From contig CAISBR010000019.1 of the NCBI GenBank assembly GCA_903883645.1, forward strand, positions 1 to 50,747: a stretch of 50,747 nucleotides of DNA, read 5' to 3'. Positions 1-9,447 of the stretch are shown here, piece by piece. Each line of letters begins with the position of its first letter. The stretch's first letter is position 1. This DNA is from an uncultured Myxococcales bacterium (lineage in GTDB: Bacteria; Myxococcota_A; UBA9042). Under the pieces are notes generated by a model that was given only the letters and a program-made list of their open reading frames with translations, had not been told where the DNA came from and searched no databases. A program made the translations under genes and the position numbers.

Positions 1-182
1 CGCTGGTCAGTGGCTTAGAGCAGCTCGACGGTTACTTGGAGCGCCTGGGCTTGGCCACGGGCACGCTGCTGCTGTTTGATGCGCGTTCGACCGCGCCGAC
101 CGGCGACGACTGGGAAAACCGTGGTGAATTCAGCGAGTCGACCACCCCTGCCGGTCGCACGGTGACGGTGTTGCGGCTCTAA
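1..182 (+). CDS. C-terminal end of a truncated gene, possibly an AAA-ATPase/PD-(D/E)XK nuclease-like protein
   Basis: An open frame enters from the left edge and ends at TAA 180-182, giving about 59 residues. The segment reads like the tail of the bacterial 'ATP-binding protein' family whose C-terminus is a PD-(D/E)XK nuclease-like fold: a helix similar to GLEQLDGYLERLGL, then a strand TLLLFDARS, then a Trp and a short basic/hydrophobic end (VTVLRL). This assignment rests on the pattern alone, because the ATPase motifs lie outside the window. The stop is only 12 bp from the convergent stop of the lipoprotein gene at 195, leaving no room for a separate terminator. Confidence 0.5.
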   Translation, partial: LVSGLEQLDGYLERLGLATGTLLLFDARSTAPTGDDWENRGEFSESTTPAGRTVTVLRL

Positions 183-194
183 CCGCCGCCGCCG

Positions 195-863
195 CTACGG
201 CCAAGCCACCACAAAATTACCCGCGGCCTTCGCCGTCACGCTTTGGCCAAAACCATGGGCGTGCAGCGGCACCGCGCCCACCACGGTCAGGTCGAACGCC
301 ACCCGCACCTGCCCGCCGGCCATGCGCTGCAACGTAATCTGACCACTGGTCTTTTGCGTTTGCGTGCCGTACAGCGAGCTGAACGAGCCTTCGCTCAGGA
401 CCACCCCCAGCAGCGCCGGCGATTGGCTCGGACCAGCTTGAAATTGCGTGGTATAGCTGTCCGCATAGCGCTTGCCACCCATGGGCGTAAAGGTCGCGCT
501 TTCGTCGGCCGTCAGCGTGGTGGCGTCGCTGCTGGGCACCACGGCCGTGGCGTCGATGTACAGGTCGAGGTACGCCTTGCCGCCGGCGTCGACCCTGCCG
601 CCACTCGCTTCAAGGGTGCGGCTCACGTGCAGCCACACGGCGGGTTTGCCGTCTAGGTCGGCGGTGCTGGCGCCAAATTCGAGCGGCGGGCCGGGCTGTG
701 CGACGCCGTCGTAGCTCAAGGTCCACTGCGAAGTGCCAGCGCTGTCGCTTGAGCTGTCTGTTTTGGTTGGGCTATCTGTGTTTGTATCGCTGCCGCAGCC
801 CGCCAGTTCGAACACCACCAGCGCGACCAGACTGGCGCCAACGGAGAAAAAGGTCTTCGCCAT
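195..863 (-). CDS. Small lipoprotein of unknown function, downstream of actF
   Basis: This is a 222-residue predicted lipoprotein. It has a short basic start (MAKTFF), a hydrophobic stretch and a lipobox ELAGC near residue 23, followed by an Asp/Ser/Thr-rich linker typical of the lipoproteins in this window. The rest looks beta-rich, with no motif I recognise and no further cysteines. I chose ATG 863 over the in-frame GTG at 869 because GGAG sits 5 bases upstream of the ATG. It starts 43 bp after the actF stop on the same strand, so it may be the last gene of the complex III operon. A role with that complex is inferred from position only. Confidence 0.75.
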   Translation of the reverse strand: MAKTFFSVGASLVALVVFELAGCGSDTNTDSPTKTDSSSDSAGTSQWTLSYDGVAQPGPPLEFGASTADLDGKPAVWLHVSRTLEASGGRVDAGGKAYLDLYIDATAVVPSSDATTLTADESATFTPMGGKRYADSYTTQFQAGPSQSPALLGVVLSEGSFSSLYGTQTQKTSGQITLQRMAGGQVRVAFDLTVVGAVPLHAHGFGQSVTAKAAGNFVVAWP

Positions 864-906
864 GGCCACTCCGGTGCGGCTGCAGTGGCCGCGGTGCGCG
901 TCCTGC

Positions 907-2199
907 TTACTGCTGGTGATGCAACGACTCTTGCAGATACGGGTCTTTCACCGGCACCAGCGACACCTTGGCCATCATCGCCGGCACAATCAGCAAGAAC
1001 ACGCCGCCCAGCAGCGCCATGGGCCCGATCTCGAGCGCTCCCATAAACGGCCCGTGCAAGTGCTCGAGTTTTAGGTGCTCTGCCGCAAAGTGCGACGTCG
1101 CCGGCATCACCTGCAGGTACAGATCGAGCCAGAAGCCCAGCAGCACCACGATCGCCACCGGCACCAAGATGGCGGGGTTGCGCTTGTTGGGCCGCGGCAG
1201 CAGCGTAAAGAACGGGATGACCCAGTTCAAGATGACGTTGAGCGCGAACAGGGCCATCCAGCTCGGCTCTTGGCGCAGCAAGAAGTAGCCCGTTTCTTCG
1301 GGGATATTCGCGTACCAGATGAGCAAGAACTGGCTGACCCAGATGTAGGCCCAAAAGGTCGAAAAGGCGAACATCATCTTGCCCCAGTCGTGCAAGTGAT
1401 CGGGCTTTAGGTACTTGTTATGGCCATTATTGCTCAGGTAAACCAGGATGAGCGTGCCCGCCGCCGCCGCCGCCTTGTGCGCGCCCGCAAACTGGTACAC
1501 GCCAAACATGGTCGAGAACCAGTGCGGCTCGACCGACATCAGCCACACCAGCGAGCCGATGGTGATCGACAGGCCAAAGAAGATGAGGAAAAGCACCGAC
1601 GTCACGACGTTCTTGCCCGTGTGCTTCACGTCGCCGTCGCTGTCTTGGGCGACCGAGTTCTTGCGCAGCAGTGTGGTGAGCAGCCACCAGCCGCCGATGA
1701 AGATCACCACGATGCTCATGTAGAACGTGGGGTTCAAGATCGCCGCCTTGTGGCGCAGCAGGTGATCCTCGGCCACGATGTCGGGGTGCGACCATTCGTA
1801 CAGGTCGTGCAGGCCCAGACCGCCCACCACCAGCATGGTCAGCAGCGCGACTGGCAGGTAGGTGGTCATCGCCTCGGGCACGCGGCGGGTGACCGCGCCC
1901 CAGCCCGCCTTGGTCACGTGCATGATGGCGACGATAAAGCCGGCGCCCACTGCCACAAAGGCATAGAACAGCGACGAAATCAGCAGGTTCGACCACAAGC
2001 GCCAGGCCGAGTGCTCACCCGCCGTGGCAATGCCGATGCCCAGCAAAATCGCGCCGACCGCGATGAGGCCGAACGCGCCCTTCTTCAGCCCGCCCGGCAC
2101 GGCAAACGTCACCGGGCCGCTGACTTCGGCGTGCTCGTGATCGTGGCCATGGCCGTCGTGGTGTTCGAGTTCGGCGGCATGTTCGTGGGTGTTGCTCAC
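907..2199 (-). CDS. actF: Alternative complex III subunit ActF (quinol:cytochrome c oxidoreductase membrane subunit)
   Basis: This 430-residue polytopic inner-membrane protein has about ten hydrophobic segments. It is the last of the six act genes. ActF pairs with ActC in the membrane part of alternative complex III, which oxidises quinol and passes electrons to periplasmic c-type cytochromes. Visible family features are EPHWFSTMFGVYQFAG, the WYANIPEET stretch and a C-terminal membrane helix pair. The N-terminus is unusually His/Glu/Asp-rich (HHDGHGHDHEH), perhaps metal binding, though it may only be a low-complexity cytoplasmic tail. The start is GTG 2199, supported by AGAGG 6 bases upstream. 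It lies 63 bp after actE. Confidence 0.93.
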   Translation of the reverse strand: MSNTHEHAAELEHHDGHGHDHEHAEVSGPVTFAVPGGLKKGAFGLIAVGAILLGIGIATAGEHSAWRLWSNLLISSLFYAFVAVGAGFIVAIMHVTKAGWGAVTRRVPEAMTTYLPVALLTMLVVGGLGLHDLYEWSHPDIVAEDHLLRHKAAILNPTFYMSIVVIFIGGWWLLTTLLRKNSVAQDSDGDVKHTGKNVVTSVLFLIFFGLSITIGSLVWLMSVEPHWFSTMFGVYQFAGAHKAAAAAGTLILVYLSNNGHNKYLKPDHLHDWGKMMFAFSTFWAYIWVSQFLLIWYANIPEETGYFLLRQEPSWMALFALNVILNWVIPFFTLLPRPNKRNPAILVPVAIVVLLGFWLDLYLQVMPATSHFAAEHLKLEHLHGPFMGALEIGPMALLGGVFLLIVPAMMAKVSLVPVKDPYLQESLHHQQ

Positions 2200-2262
2200 G
2201 GTAGACCTCTTGGCGCTCTCAGTTCTCTGTTGGTACCTGGGCTAAGGTGCTCGCAGGGCTCG

Positions 2263-2949
2263 CTACTTGGTCGCGGGCACCGCAGCGGCTGCCGGAGCAC
2301 TGGGGGTGGCCGCCGCTGCCGGCTCTACAGCCACTGGCGCGGCGCCGTTCTGCTGCTGCAAGGCCCGCAGATGCAAGATGATCTTCCAGCGGTCGAGCTG
2401 ATTGATCTGGCTGGCATAGCTGGGCATGTTGTTGCGGCCGTACGACACGATGTGGAACAGGTAGCCGTCGGCCCACTTGCCGGCATTGCTGTCGGTATAG
2501 CCGATGGGGAAGTTCCAGCCGGCCTTCTTGGCGACCAGGCCCGCGCCCGAGCCGTCGGCGGCGTGGCATGGCACGCAGAAGGTGGCAAAACCCCAGGCGC
2601 CGCGGGCCAAATTCTCGGGAGTAGCTTCAACGGGGGCCTTGGGGAAGGTGGCAGCTGCCGCGACGCGACCAGCCTCATCATTGCTAAAGTGCAACGGCGC
2701 AAAATCGCGCGGGATAGTGCCCAGTGGCGGCAGCTGATTGACGCGGCCGTTGGCGAACACCGGCTTGCCCGTCTTGGCACTCACCGGCGAGGGCGCATAC
2801 GACTCCGCCGCCGACGAGAACATCATGTGGTTGATCCACGGAGCGAATTCCATGTTTGGCTCGCGCTCGACCGCGCAGCCCGCGGTAGTCGCCAGCAGGG
2901 CGCCGAGCGCCAGCAGGTGCAAACGCAGTCCTTTCATCGCCATCTGCAT
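2263..2949 (-). CDS. actE: Alternative complex III subunit ActE (monoheme cytochrome c lipoprotein)
   Basis: ActE is the monoheme c-type cytochrome of alternative complex III and carries electrons on the periplasmic face. The sequence shows a signal peptide with an Ala/Thr/Gly-Cys lipobox (ATTAGC) near residue 24, one CxxCH heme site (FCVPCH) and a downstream Met in YGRNNMPSY that is a likely axial ligand. The C-terminal tail is a low-complexity Ala/Pro run. I chose ATG 2949 (MQMAMKGLR) because GGAG lies six bases upstream; an in-frame ATG at 2961 is possible and adds four residues. The gene sits 54 bp after actD and 63 bp before actF. Confidence 0.92.
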   Translation of the reverse strand: MQMAMKGLRLHLLALGALLATTAGCAVEREPNMEFAPWINHMMFSSAAESYAPSPVSAKTGKPVFANGRVNQLPPLGTIPRDFAPLHFSNDEAGRVAAAATFPKAPVEATPENLARGAWGFATFCVPCHAADGSGAGLVAKKAGWNFPIGYTDSNAGKWADGYLFHIVSYGRNNMPSYASQINQLDRWKIILHLRALQQQNGAAPVAVEPAAAATPSAPAAAAVPATK

Positions 2950-3003
2950 CGGGTTCTCCATTCCATTGCGCCGGCGGTTGGCCGGGCACGGGCCGTGGGC
3001 AGG

Positions 3004-3570
3004 CTACTGGCCTTGCACCCAGGTGATTTCGCTGGCGCCGTGCCGACTGAGCAGGTCGCGCGCGCGGCCCTCGTCAAAGCCCTTTTGGCCTGGATCGAGG
3101 ACTAGCGCAAAACGGTCGTCGGTGATGCCGGGCAGGCTAAACTTCGGTTTGTTGCCGGGATAGAGCTTGTTCGAAGCCAGCAGCGTCAGCGCCGTGCCGA
3201 TGCCGGCAAACAGCACCGTGAGCTCGAACAGGATGGGCACAAACGCGGTGAGCGGCCAGAACGGCTTGCCACCGATGATGAGCGGCCAGCCCGACCAGAA
3301 CGGCGTCTCGATGGCCTGCGTGTAGGTCTGCATGAACATCGAGGTGCAGAAGCCCAGGGCCGCAAAGCCGAACGTGGCGTAGGTGATCCACGAGCGCGGC
3401 AGGCCTTGGGCGGTGTCGAGGCCGTGCACCGGGTACGGCGTGTAGCAGTCGTAGATGGGCAGGCCGGCGCCGCGGGTGGCTTTGGTGGCGCCCAAGATGA
3501 GGTCTTCGTCGTCGAAGATGCCTACCAAGTACTGATTATCATTGGCATTGTTGGTGGCTTGGACACTCAT
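3004..3570 (-). CDS. actD: Alternative complex III subunit ActD (DUF3341 membrane protein)
   Basis: This 188-residue protein has two membrane helices (about residues 60-80 and 105-125) and is characteristic of the DUF3341/ActD family. Conserved signatures are YTPYPVHGLD near residue 43, a Pro/Phe-rich segment after the first helix and ITDDRFALVL near the C-terminus. ActD is a structural subunit of alternative complex III with no cofactor. The frame runs open to 3687, but ATG 3570 fits the family N-terminus and has a G-rich ribosome site six bases upstream. The start is one base from the actC stop, so the two genes are probably translationally coupled. Confidence 0.93.
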   Translation of the reverse strand: MSVQATNNANDNQYLVGIFDDEDLILGATKATRGAGLPIYDCYTPYPVHGLDTAQGLPRSWITYATFGFAALGFCTSMFMQTYTQAIETPFWSGWPLIIGGKPFWPLTAFVPILFELTVLFAGIGTALTLLASNKLYPGNKPKFSLPGITDDRFALVLDPGQKGFDEGRARDLLSRHGASEITWVQGQ

Positions 3571-3571
3571 G

Positions 3572-5032
3572 TTACACCCCCTTCTCAGGCGCGGCGGGCG
3601 CGTGGGCCAGGCTGGGCACGCCGGCGGCATGGGCAGCGTGCTCCGTCTTGGCACTGTGCTCCGTCTTGGCACTGTGCGGCTGGGCAAAGCGCTTGATCGA
3701 CTTGACCTCGGCGATGGCGATCACCGGCAGCACGCGGGTAAACAGCAAGAAAAGCGAGAAGAACAGGCCAAAAGTGCCCAGCAGTGTCAGGCCTTCGACC
3801 CAGGTGGGCTGGTACATGGCCCAGCTCGACGGCAGGTAGTCGCGGTGCAGCGAAGTGACAATGATCACAAAGCGTTCGAACCACATGCCCACGTTGACCA
3901 CCAGCGACATCACGAACATCACCGGGATGCTGGTGCGCATCTTCTTGAACCAGAACACCTGCGGCGAGATGACGTTGCAGCTCACCATGATCCAGTACGA
4001 CCAGGCCATGGGTCCAAAGGCGCGATTGTAGAAGGTAAAGCCCTCGTAGTTGTTGCCGCCGTACCACGAGATCAAGAACTCGGTGCCGTAGGCGAGGCCG
4101 ACCATCATGCCGGTGGTGGTGATGATGAGCGCCATGTTTTCTAAGTGCTTTACCGTGATCAGGTGCTCAATGTTCAGCACTTTGCGGGTGACGATGAGCA
4201 ACGTGAGCACCATCGCAAAGCCCGAGAAGATGGCGCCGGCGACGAAGTAGGGCGGAAAGATGGTGGTGTGCCAGCCGGGGATGACCGAGGTGGCGAAGTC
4301 CATCGACACGATGGTGTGCACCGAGAGCACGAGCGGCGTCGACAGGCCGGCGAGCAGCATGTATACGGTCTCGTAGTGCACCCAGGTCTTGTTGCTACCG
4401 CTCCAACCCAGCGATAACGTGCTGTAAATGGCGCGGCGCACCGGCGTGGTGCAGCGATCGCGCACGGTGGCTAGGTCGGGGATGAGGCCGATGAACCAGA
4501 ACACCGCCGAGATGGTGAAGTACGTTGAAATTGCAAAGAAGTCCCAGATGAGCGGGCTGCGGAAGTTGGTCCACAGCGGGCCGCGGAAGTTGGGCGACGG
4601 CACGAACCAGAGCGCGCCGAACCATGGCCGACCCATGTGGATCAGCGGGAAAAGCGCCGCGCACATCACGGCGAACAGCGTCATCGCCTCGGCCGAGCGG
4701 TTGATCGAGGTGCGCCACTTTTGGCGGAACAGGAACAAGATCGCCGAGATCAGCGTGCCGGCGTGGCCGATGCCCACCCAGAACACGAAGTTGGTGATGT
4801 CGAAGCCCCAGCCGATGGTCTTGTTTAGGCCCCAGGTGCCGATGCCCTCGTAAATCTGCCAACCGATGGCCGAAAAGCCCACGACAAGCATGGTCATGGT
4901 CACCGCAAAGGTGCCCCACCACATGGTGCTGGGCTTGGTCTCCATCGGCACCAACACGTCGTTGGTAATCTGCGCGAGCGGCGGATTGCCAAGGACCAGC
5001 GGCTGGCGAAGTTGTGAAACGGGTGCGGACAT
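3572..5032 (-). CDS. actC: Alternative complex III subunit ActC (NrfD/PsrC-like quinol-binding membrane protein)
   Basis: ActC is the 486-residue NrfD-like subunit with about ten membrane helices that holds the quinol site next to the Fe-S subunit ActB. Family features visible include the loop LIHMGRPWFGALWF near residue 130, the WTNFRSPL segment and WFERFVIIVTSL near residue 395. A GGAAGGAG ribosome site lies 8 bases before ATG 5032. The C-terminal tail of about 40 residues is poorly conserved and His/Ala-rich, and it contains a perfect two-copy SAKTEH repeat caused by an 18-bp DNA duplication (3641-3676). It follows actB by 90 bp and is followed by actD after one base. Confidence 0.95.
   Translation of the reverse strand: MSAPVSQLRQPLVLGNPPLAQITNDVLVPMETKPSTMWWGTFAVTMTMLVVGFSAIGWQIYEGIGTWGLNKTIGWGFDITNFVFWVGIGHAGTLISAILFLFRQKWRTSINRSAEAMTLFAVMCAALFPLIHMGRPWFGALWFVPSPNFRGPLWTNFRSPLIWDFFAISTYFTISAVFWFIGLIPDLATVRDRCTTPVRRAIYSTLSLGWSGSNKTWVHYETVYMLLAGLSTPLVLSVHTIVSMDFATSVIPGWHTTIFPPYFVAGAIFSGFAMVLTLLIVTRKVLNIEHLITVKHLENMALIITTTGMMVGLAYGTEFLISWYGGNNYEGFTFYNRAFGPMAWSYWIMVSCNVISPQVFWFKKMRTSIPVMFVMSLVVNVGMWFERFVIIVTSLHRDYLPSSWAMYQPTWVEGLTLLGTFGLFFSLFLLFTRVLPVIAIAEVKSIKRFAQPHSAKTEHSAKTEHAAHAAGVPSLAHAPAAPEKGV
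3641..3676 (-). repeat. Perfect 18-bp tandem duplication in actC
   Basis: Two exact copies of CTCCGTCTTGGCACTGTG (plus-strand reading) at 3641-3658 and 3659-3676 encode the SAKTEH repeat in the cytoplasmic C-terminal tail of ActC. The in-frame unit suggests recent slippage in a part of the protein under little constraint. Confidence 0.9.
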
Positions 5033-5122
5033 GGGAGCGGCTCCTTCCGTACGAATCGGGGCGAGTTCAGAGCGAATCAGGCTGAGCGGGTTGGCTCGGC
5101 GAAACCTAGAATTCGTGCGGGC

Positions 5123-8100
5123 TTACGCGCGCGACGAGTTGCGCACCTTGGTCATGTAGCTCACGGCGGGCTGCGTACCGACCTCGACCAAAGCCGAGTA
5201 GTTGCGCGGGTCCATGTAGGCTTTGTGCACCTTGCTGCCGGGATCATTGATGTCGCCGAACACCAGCGCCTCGCTGGGGCAGGTCTGCATGCAGGCCGGC
5301 TTGACGCCGCCATCGCGGATGTACTTGGGCTGCAGCTTCTTGCCACCGGCTTCGGCTTTTTCGACCTCGGCCAGGTTGGTCGGCTGGTTGTAGCCGCCCT
5401 CGGCCAGCGGCCGCAGTGCCTCGCTTTTGGCTTCTTGGATCCGCTGCACGCAGAACGAGCACTTCTCCATCACACCGCGCGAGCGCTTGACGATGTCGGG
5501 GTTCAGCGCCAGCGCGACCAAGTCCATGTCGAACTTGTCTTCCATTTCGCGGGTGGGGTAGTTGAACCAGTTGAAACGACGCACTTTGTACGGGCAGTTG
5601 TTGGCGCAGTAGCGGGTGCCGATGCAGCGGTTGTACGCCTGGGCGTTCAGGCCTTCGCTGGTGTGCACCGTGGCGAGCACCGGGCAGACCGTCTCGCAGG
5701 GGGCGTTGTCGCAGTGCTGGCACAGCATCGGCATGTGCACGACTTCGGGATTCTCGGCCAAGTCGATCAGATCGTCTTTGGTCGCATCCCAGTCGTACTC
5801 ATCTTCTTTGTACGTCTTCTTTTCGCTGTAATAGCGGTCGATTCGCAGCCAGTGCATCTCGCGGCGCACCAGCACTTCTTTCTTGCCGACCACCGGCACG
5901 TTGTTCTCAATGTTGCAGGCCACCACGCACGCGCCACAGCCGGTGCACGCGTTCAAGTCGATGGCGAGCGCCCACTTGTAGCCCGGATACAAGTGCCGAT
6001 TCCACAGCGTGCGCGTGGTGCGCGGGTCGGTGGTGCCCTTGTCGTGCAACATTTCTTCTAGGGTGGCGTTGCCCGATTTGGGGTTCTTTGCCCAGGCCTC
6101 GATAGTAGTTTCTTTTACGATATCACGGTGTTCGTAGCTGTGATGCGTCTGCGAGAAGGCGATCGGGTCCTTCTTGCCCGTCGGCTTGATGTCAACCTTG
6201 GCGATATCCGCTAACACCGCGAACGGGTAGACGTTTTGGCCAATCCCTTCGGCAATACGGCCCATGCTTGCGGGCCGACCGTAGCCGACCGCCATCGCCA
6301 CCGCGCCGTCGTGCATGCCGGGGCTCAGCACCACGGGCAGCTCGAGCGACACGTTGCCTGAACTCACGACGACCACATCCGACGACAGCAGATTGCCCAT
6401 TTCTTGGGCGGTCTTGGGCGAGATGCACAGGTAGTTGGCCCAGGTCGCCTTGCTGATCGGATCGGGCAGCTCTTGCAGCATCGGGTTGTTGGCGTGCTCG
6501 CCGCTGCCCAGGCCAACCTTGGCGTACAGCACCACTTCAAACTTGCCCGAACCCAGAGTTAGCGCGGGGCCTTGCAGGGCCTTGCTGGCCGCCGCAGCGT
6601 CAAACCTGCCAGCGACAACCGGCGGCAAAGCCACTGCAACCACTGGCGTTGCGGCCGCAGGCAGACCCACGGCGCTCGCAGCCTCGGGCAGGGCGGCGGC
6701 GCTCGCGGCGGCAGCTAGGGCGACTGGCGAGGCTTCAGCGGCAATATCAGCTGGTTTAGCGGCCTCGGCGGGCTGCGGCGCGGCGTCTTCGGCCGGGCCA
6801 CCCACTTTCACGGCCTTGCTGGGCAACACGATCGGCGCGCCAATGGCCCTCACTTCGGCCATGCCGTCGCTTACGGCCTTGTCCCAGAACAGCTGCGCGT
6901 CGGTCACACCTTCTGCGCGCGGGGCCACTGCAGCCTTCCAATAGGCAGCAATTGCGGCGTACGCCGGGTCTTTTTCGCCGGCCCACTGCAGCAGCAGGTC
7001 GAGCGGACCGCGGGTATCGAACAGAGGATTGACGAGCGGCTGCTGCACGCTGACTAAACCCGACTGCGTCTCGGCATCGCCCCAGGCTTCAAGGCCGTGG
7101 TGGCTGGCGGCGACCAGCTGGCACAGGGCCGCCGTCTCGTCGTGGCGCGTGGTAATCGCCAGCGAGAGCTTGGCTTTCTTTATCCCGTCGGCCCACTTGC
7201 TAGCCAAGCGGCTGTCGTAAGCCGGGTTGACGCCCAGCAGGATCACACCCGTCACCTCGCCCTTATTCAGGCTATCGACCAGCGCGGCTTCGGCTTGGGC
7301 ACTGCCCTGGTGGGTAGCGAGCGTCTTATCGATGCGCAGCGTGGCGTTGTAGTTGCTGACCGCTTCGTTGATGACGTTGACGGCCACCTGGGTCGCCACA
7401 TCGGCCGAATCGGCCACCACGAGCGAGGTGCCCTGGTGATCGCGCAGCAACTTGGCCCACTTGTCGACCAATTTCTGCTGCTCGGGGCTTACCTTGAACT
7501 CGGGTACCGCCACGCCCGCCTGCAGCTTGGCTGCCAAAGCAAACAGCAGCTGGCGCTGCTCGCTCGGCAGAATGCGCACGCGCTCGTCGGCATTGCTGCC
7601 CGTCAGGGTCAGGCGGCTCTCGACTTGGATGTGCTTCGACATGAACTTCTTGTCGATCGCTACCTTGCGGCCGGGCGCATAGGCCTTGGCGAAGGCCACG
7701 GGGCTAATCCAGGTGCCCAAGAAGTCCGCGCCGAAGCTGAGGATGACCTCGGCCTTGGCAAAGTCGTAGCTGGGCACGCCGTGCTTGCCGTGGGTTTGGC
7801 CATGGGCGTCGGCAATCGCGCCGGCACCAAAGGGTCCCTCGTAGGCTAGGTGGCGGGCACCGGGGAACTTGGACAAGAATTTACGAACGATATCTTGGCT
7901 AGCCGGCCCGTGCACCGCCTTGCTGACCAGTACGAGGCCCTTGCCGTCGCTGCCGAACGCTGCCAACGCCTCGGCGACCTTGGCATCAAAGTCTTTCCAG
8001 GTCGCATCTTTGCCTGCGATCATCGGGTTGCGCACGCGATCGCCGTCGTACAGACCCACCACGGTGCCCTGGCCAATGGCGCAAACGCCGCCCAGCGACA

Positions 8101-8506
8101 GGGGATGATCGGGGTTGCCCTCGACCTTAATCGGCCGGCCGTCGCGCGACTTGACCAGCACGCCGCAGCCGGCGGGGCAGCCCTGGCACACGGTGGCATA
8201 GTACGAGCCCTTACCCACAGTTAGCTCTTCGGGCTTGTCGACGTAGGGCAGCGCTTTGTGCACCGGCAGGCGACCGCAAGCGGCCGTGGCCGAGACAGCG
8301 GCAAACGTTCCGGCCAAAACCTTTATAAAGTCGCGACGCTCAACGGCACTGCCATCGCCCACGAGCGGCGGCTTGCCCGACTCGTAGATGCGCGCTTCGT
8401 CGATGCTCGGATCGCCCAGCAGCTCTTCGACGCTCTGGAAGTGGCGAATTTCGGGCGCCGCGGTCAAGTCTTGGCTGGCGGGGGCGCTATCGTTCTGGCG
8501 GTCCAT
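5123..8506 (-). CDS. actB: Alternative complex III subunit ActB (molybdopterin-oxidoreductase-like/Fe-S fusion)
   Basis: ActB (1127 residues) is the large periplasmic subunit that relays electrons through Fe-S clusters. The N-terminus has the extended Tat-variant region with twin Arg at residues 57-58 (ERRDFIK). A molybdopterin-oxidoreductase-like domain follows (about 100-565), then an Ala/Pro-rich linker (about 565-640), then the ferredoxin-like domain. Its cysteine clusters are [11 protein letters not shown] (about 848), [24 protein letters not shown] and CSFC...CMQTC. The third lacks the second Cys (Thr instead), which fits one [3Fe-4S] and three [4Fe-4S] clusters. Unlike the cofactor-free N-domain of well-studied ActB, this one keeps C107-x2-C110-x3-C114-x27-C142, a possible fifth cluster site. 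AGGAG precedes ATG 8506. Confidence 0.95.
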   Translation of the reverse strand: MDRQNDSAPASQDLTAAPEIRHFQSVEELLGDPSIDEARIYESGKPPLVGDGSAVERRDFIKVLAGTFAAVSATAACGRLPVHKALPYVDKPEELTVGKGSYYATVCQGCPAGCGVLVKSRDGRPIKVEGNPDHPLSLGGVCAIGQGTVVGLYDGDRVRNPMIAGKDATWKDFDAKVAEALAAFGSDGKGLVLVSKAVHGPASQDIVRKFLSKFPGARHLAYEGPFGAGAIADAHGQTHGKHGVPSYDFAKAEVILSFGADFLGTWISPVAFAKAYAPGRKVAIDKKFMSKHIQVESRLTLTGSNADERVRILPSEQRQLLFALAAKLQAGVAVPEFKVSPEQQKLVDKWAKLLRDHQGTSLVVADSADVATQVAVNVINEAVSNYNATLRIDKTLATHQGSAQAEAALVDSLNKGEVTGVILLGVNPAYDSRLASKWADGIKKAKLSLAITTRHDETAALCQLVAASHHGLEAWGDAETQSGLVSVQQPLVNPLFDTRGPLDLLLQWAGEKDPAYAAIAAYWKAAVAPRAEGVTDAQLFWDKAVSDGMAEVRAIGAPIVLPSKAVKVGGPAEDAAPQPAEAAKPADIAAEASPVALAAAASAAALPEAASAVGLPAAATPVVAVALPPVVAGRFDAAAASKALQGPALTLGSGKFEVVLYAKVGLGSGEHANNPMLQELPDPISKATWANYLCISPKTAQEMGNLLSSDVVVVSSGNVSLELPVVLSPGMHDGAVAMAVGYGRPASMGRIAEGIGQNVYPFAVLADIAKVDIKPTGKKDPIAFSQTHHSYEHRDIVKETTIEAWAKNPKSGNATLEEMLHDKGTTDPRTTRTLWNRHLYPGYKWALAIDLNACTGCGACVVACNIENNVPVVGKKEVLVRREMHWLRIDRYYSEKKTYKEDEYDWDATKDDLIDLAENPEVVHMPMLCQHCDNAPCETVCPVLATVHTSEGLNAQAYNRCIGTRYCANNCPYKVRRFNWFNYPTREMEDKFDMDLVALALNPDIVKRSRGVMEKCSFCVQRIQEAKSEALRPLAEGGYNQPTNLAEVEKAEAGGKKLQPKYIRDGGVKPACMQTCPSEALVFGDINDPGSKVHKAYMDPRNYSALVEVGTQPAVSYMTKVRNSSRA

Positions 8507-8547
8507 AGGGACTCCTCTTGGCGGAACAGTCAGCTACTGTGCGCGGG

Positions 8548-9141
8548 CTACTGGTGGCAGCCGGTGCAGTCGGTCGTGGCGAAGATGTGCTTGGCCTTGA
8601 GATCGGGCGGCGGGTTGCGCGTGTAGTCGCGGTGGCAATTGACACACCAACCCATTGATAATGATGCAAATTGTTTGACCTCGGCCATCTCTTGGATGGG
8701 GCCGTGGCAGGTCTGGCAGGCGACGCCCTTGTTCACGTGGCGGCTATGGTCAAACGATACGAAGTCGGGCAGGTTGTGCACCCGAACCCATGGCACTGGC
8801 TCGCCTTTCTTGTAGAAGTCAGCGAGCAGCTGGATCTGCGGTGACTCGGTCCGCACGGTCTTGTGGCAGTTCATGCACACCGACACGGGCGGAATGCCGG
8901 CCTTCTTGCTCTTCTCGGAGCCGAAGTGGCAGTACTTGCAGTCCATTTTTAGGTCGCCGGCGTGGATCTTGTGCGAGTACGAGATCGGCTGAACCGGCGT
9001 GTAGCCCTTGTTGTAACCAAGGGGATTCAAATCCGAATTGTCGCAACCGGTCAGCAGCGACAGCCCCAAGGTGGCCACCAGCAGCGCCACGCGCCACCAG
9101 CCGGTCATGGGGTTGATCGAGCGGTGTCGGACCGAGGTCAT
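8548..9141 (-). CDS. actA: Alternative complex III subunit ActA (pentaheme cytochrome c)
   Basis: This 197-residue pentaheme cytochrome c is the first gene of the act operon. Five CxxCH sites are visible: CKYCH, CMNCH, CQTCH, CVNCH and CTGCH, the last two residues before the stop being part of the final site (CTGCHQ). The conserved early segment PISYSHKIHAGDLKMDC matches ActA. The N-terminal hydrophobic stretch ends in LLTGC, a good lipobox, so the protein may be lipid-anchored rather than held by an uncleaved helix. ATG 9141 has GGAG seven bases upstream; the internal Met at 9108 has no ribosome site. It passes electrons to the acceptor of complex III, presumably a soluble cytochrome or an oxidase encoded elsewhere. 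Confidence 0.95.
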   Translation of the reverse strand: MTSVRHRSINPMTGWWRVALLVATLGLSLLTGCDNSDLNPLGYNKGYTPVQPISYSHKIHAGDLKMDCKYCHFGSEKSKKAGIPPVSVCMNCHKTVRTESPQIQLLADFYKKGEPVPWVRVHNLPDFVSFDHSRHVNKGVACQTCHGPIQEMAEVKQFASLSMGWCVNCHRDYTRNPPPDLKAKHIFATTDCTGCHQ

Positions 9142-9447
9142 GGACAGGCTCCAGTGCCGCGCAGGGCGATCTGCGGGCTCAGCAAGGACGGGAAACGCCG
9201 CGCGACTGCGTGACGCCGTGGTGACGATCGGCGACCGTCAAGGGCACGTGGTGGCCAATTGGGAGATGCGCGCACGCGACGACTTGCTCGGGCCGAGCAT
9301 TGAACCCGGCGAAACTTCAAGAAAACTTCGATAGGCGTGGCGACTCGCCTTCTCGACGCGGAATAGTCTGAACGAAAATCGATGATAAGTCTAGATCACG
9401 CAGCCGTGACAATCGCCGTGACAGTTTCAGAGGCTGGCGGCGGTGTC
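9142..9447 (-). other. 306-bp non-coding gap upstream of actA
   Basis: This stretch separates the receiver-GGDEF gene from actA and must hold the 5' leader, and perhaps the promoter, of the act operon. I find no convincing coding frame, tRNA or strong hairpin. A TTGACG box on the minus strand (9236-9241) has no -10 at the right distance. A short direct repeat (AAACTTC twice, around 9310-9330) is present. I cannot assign a promoter here. Confidence 0.4.

Noticed and set aside
1420..3105. 561-codon plus-strand open frame opposite actF and actE
   Set aside because: Antisense to two clear act genes; composition (His/Arg/Gln/Asp) is that of a GC-rich shadow.
9236..9241. TTGACG as a -35 box for actA
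   Set aside because: The sequence 17 bases downstream (CGGCGT) is not a -10 element.
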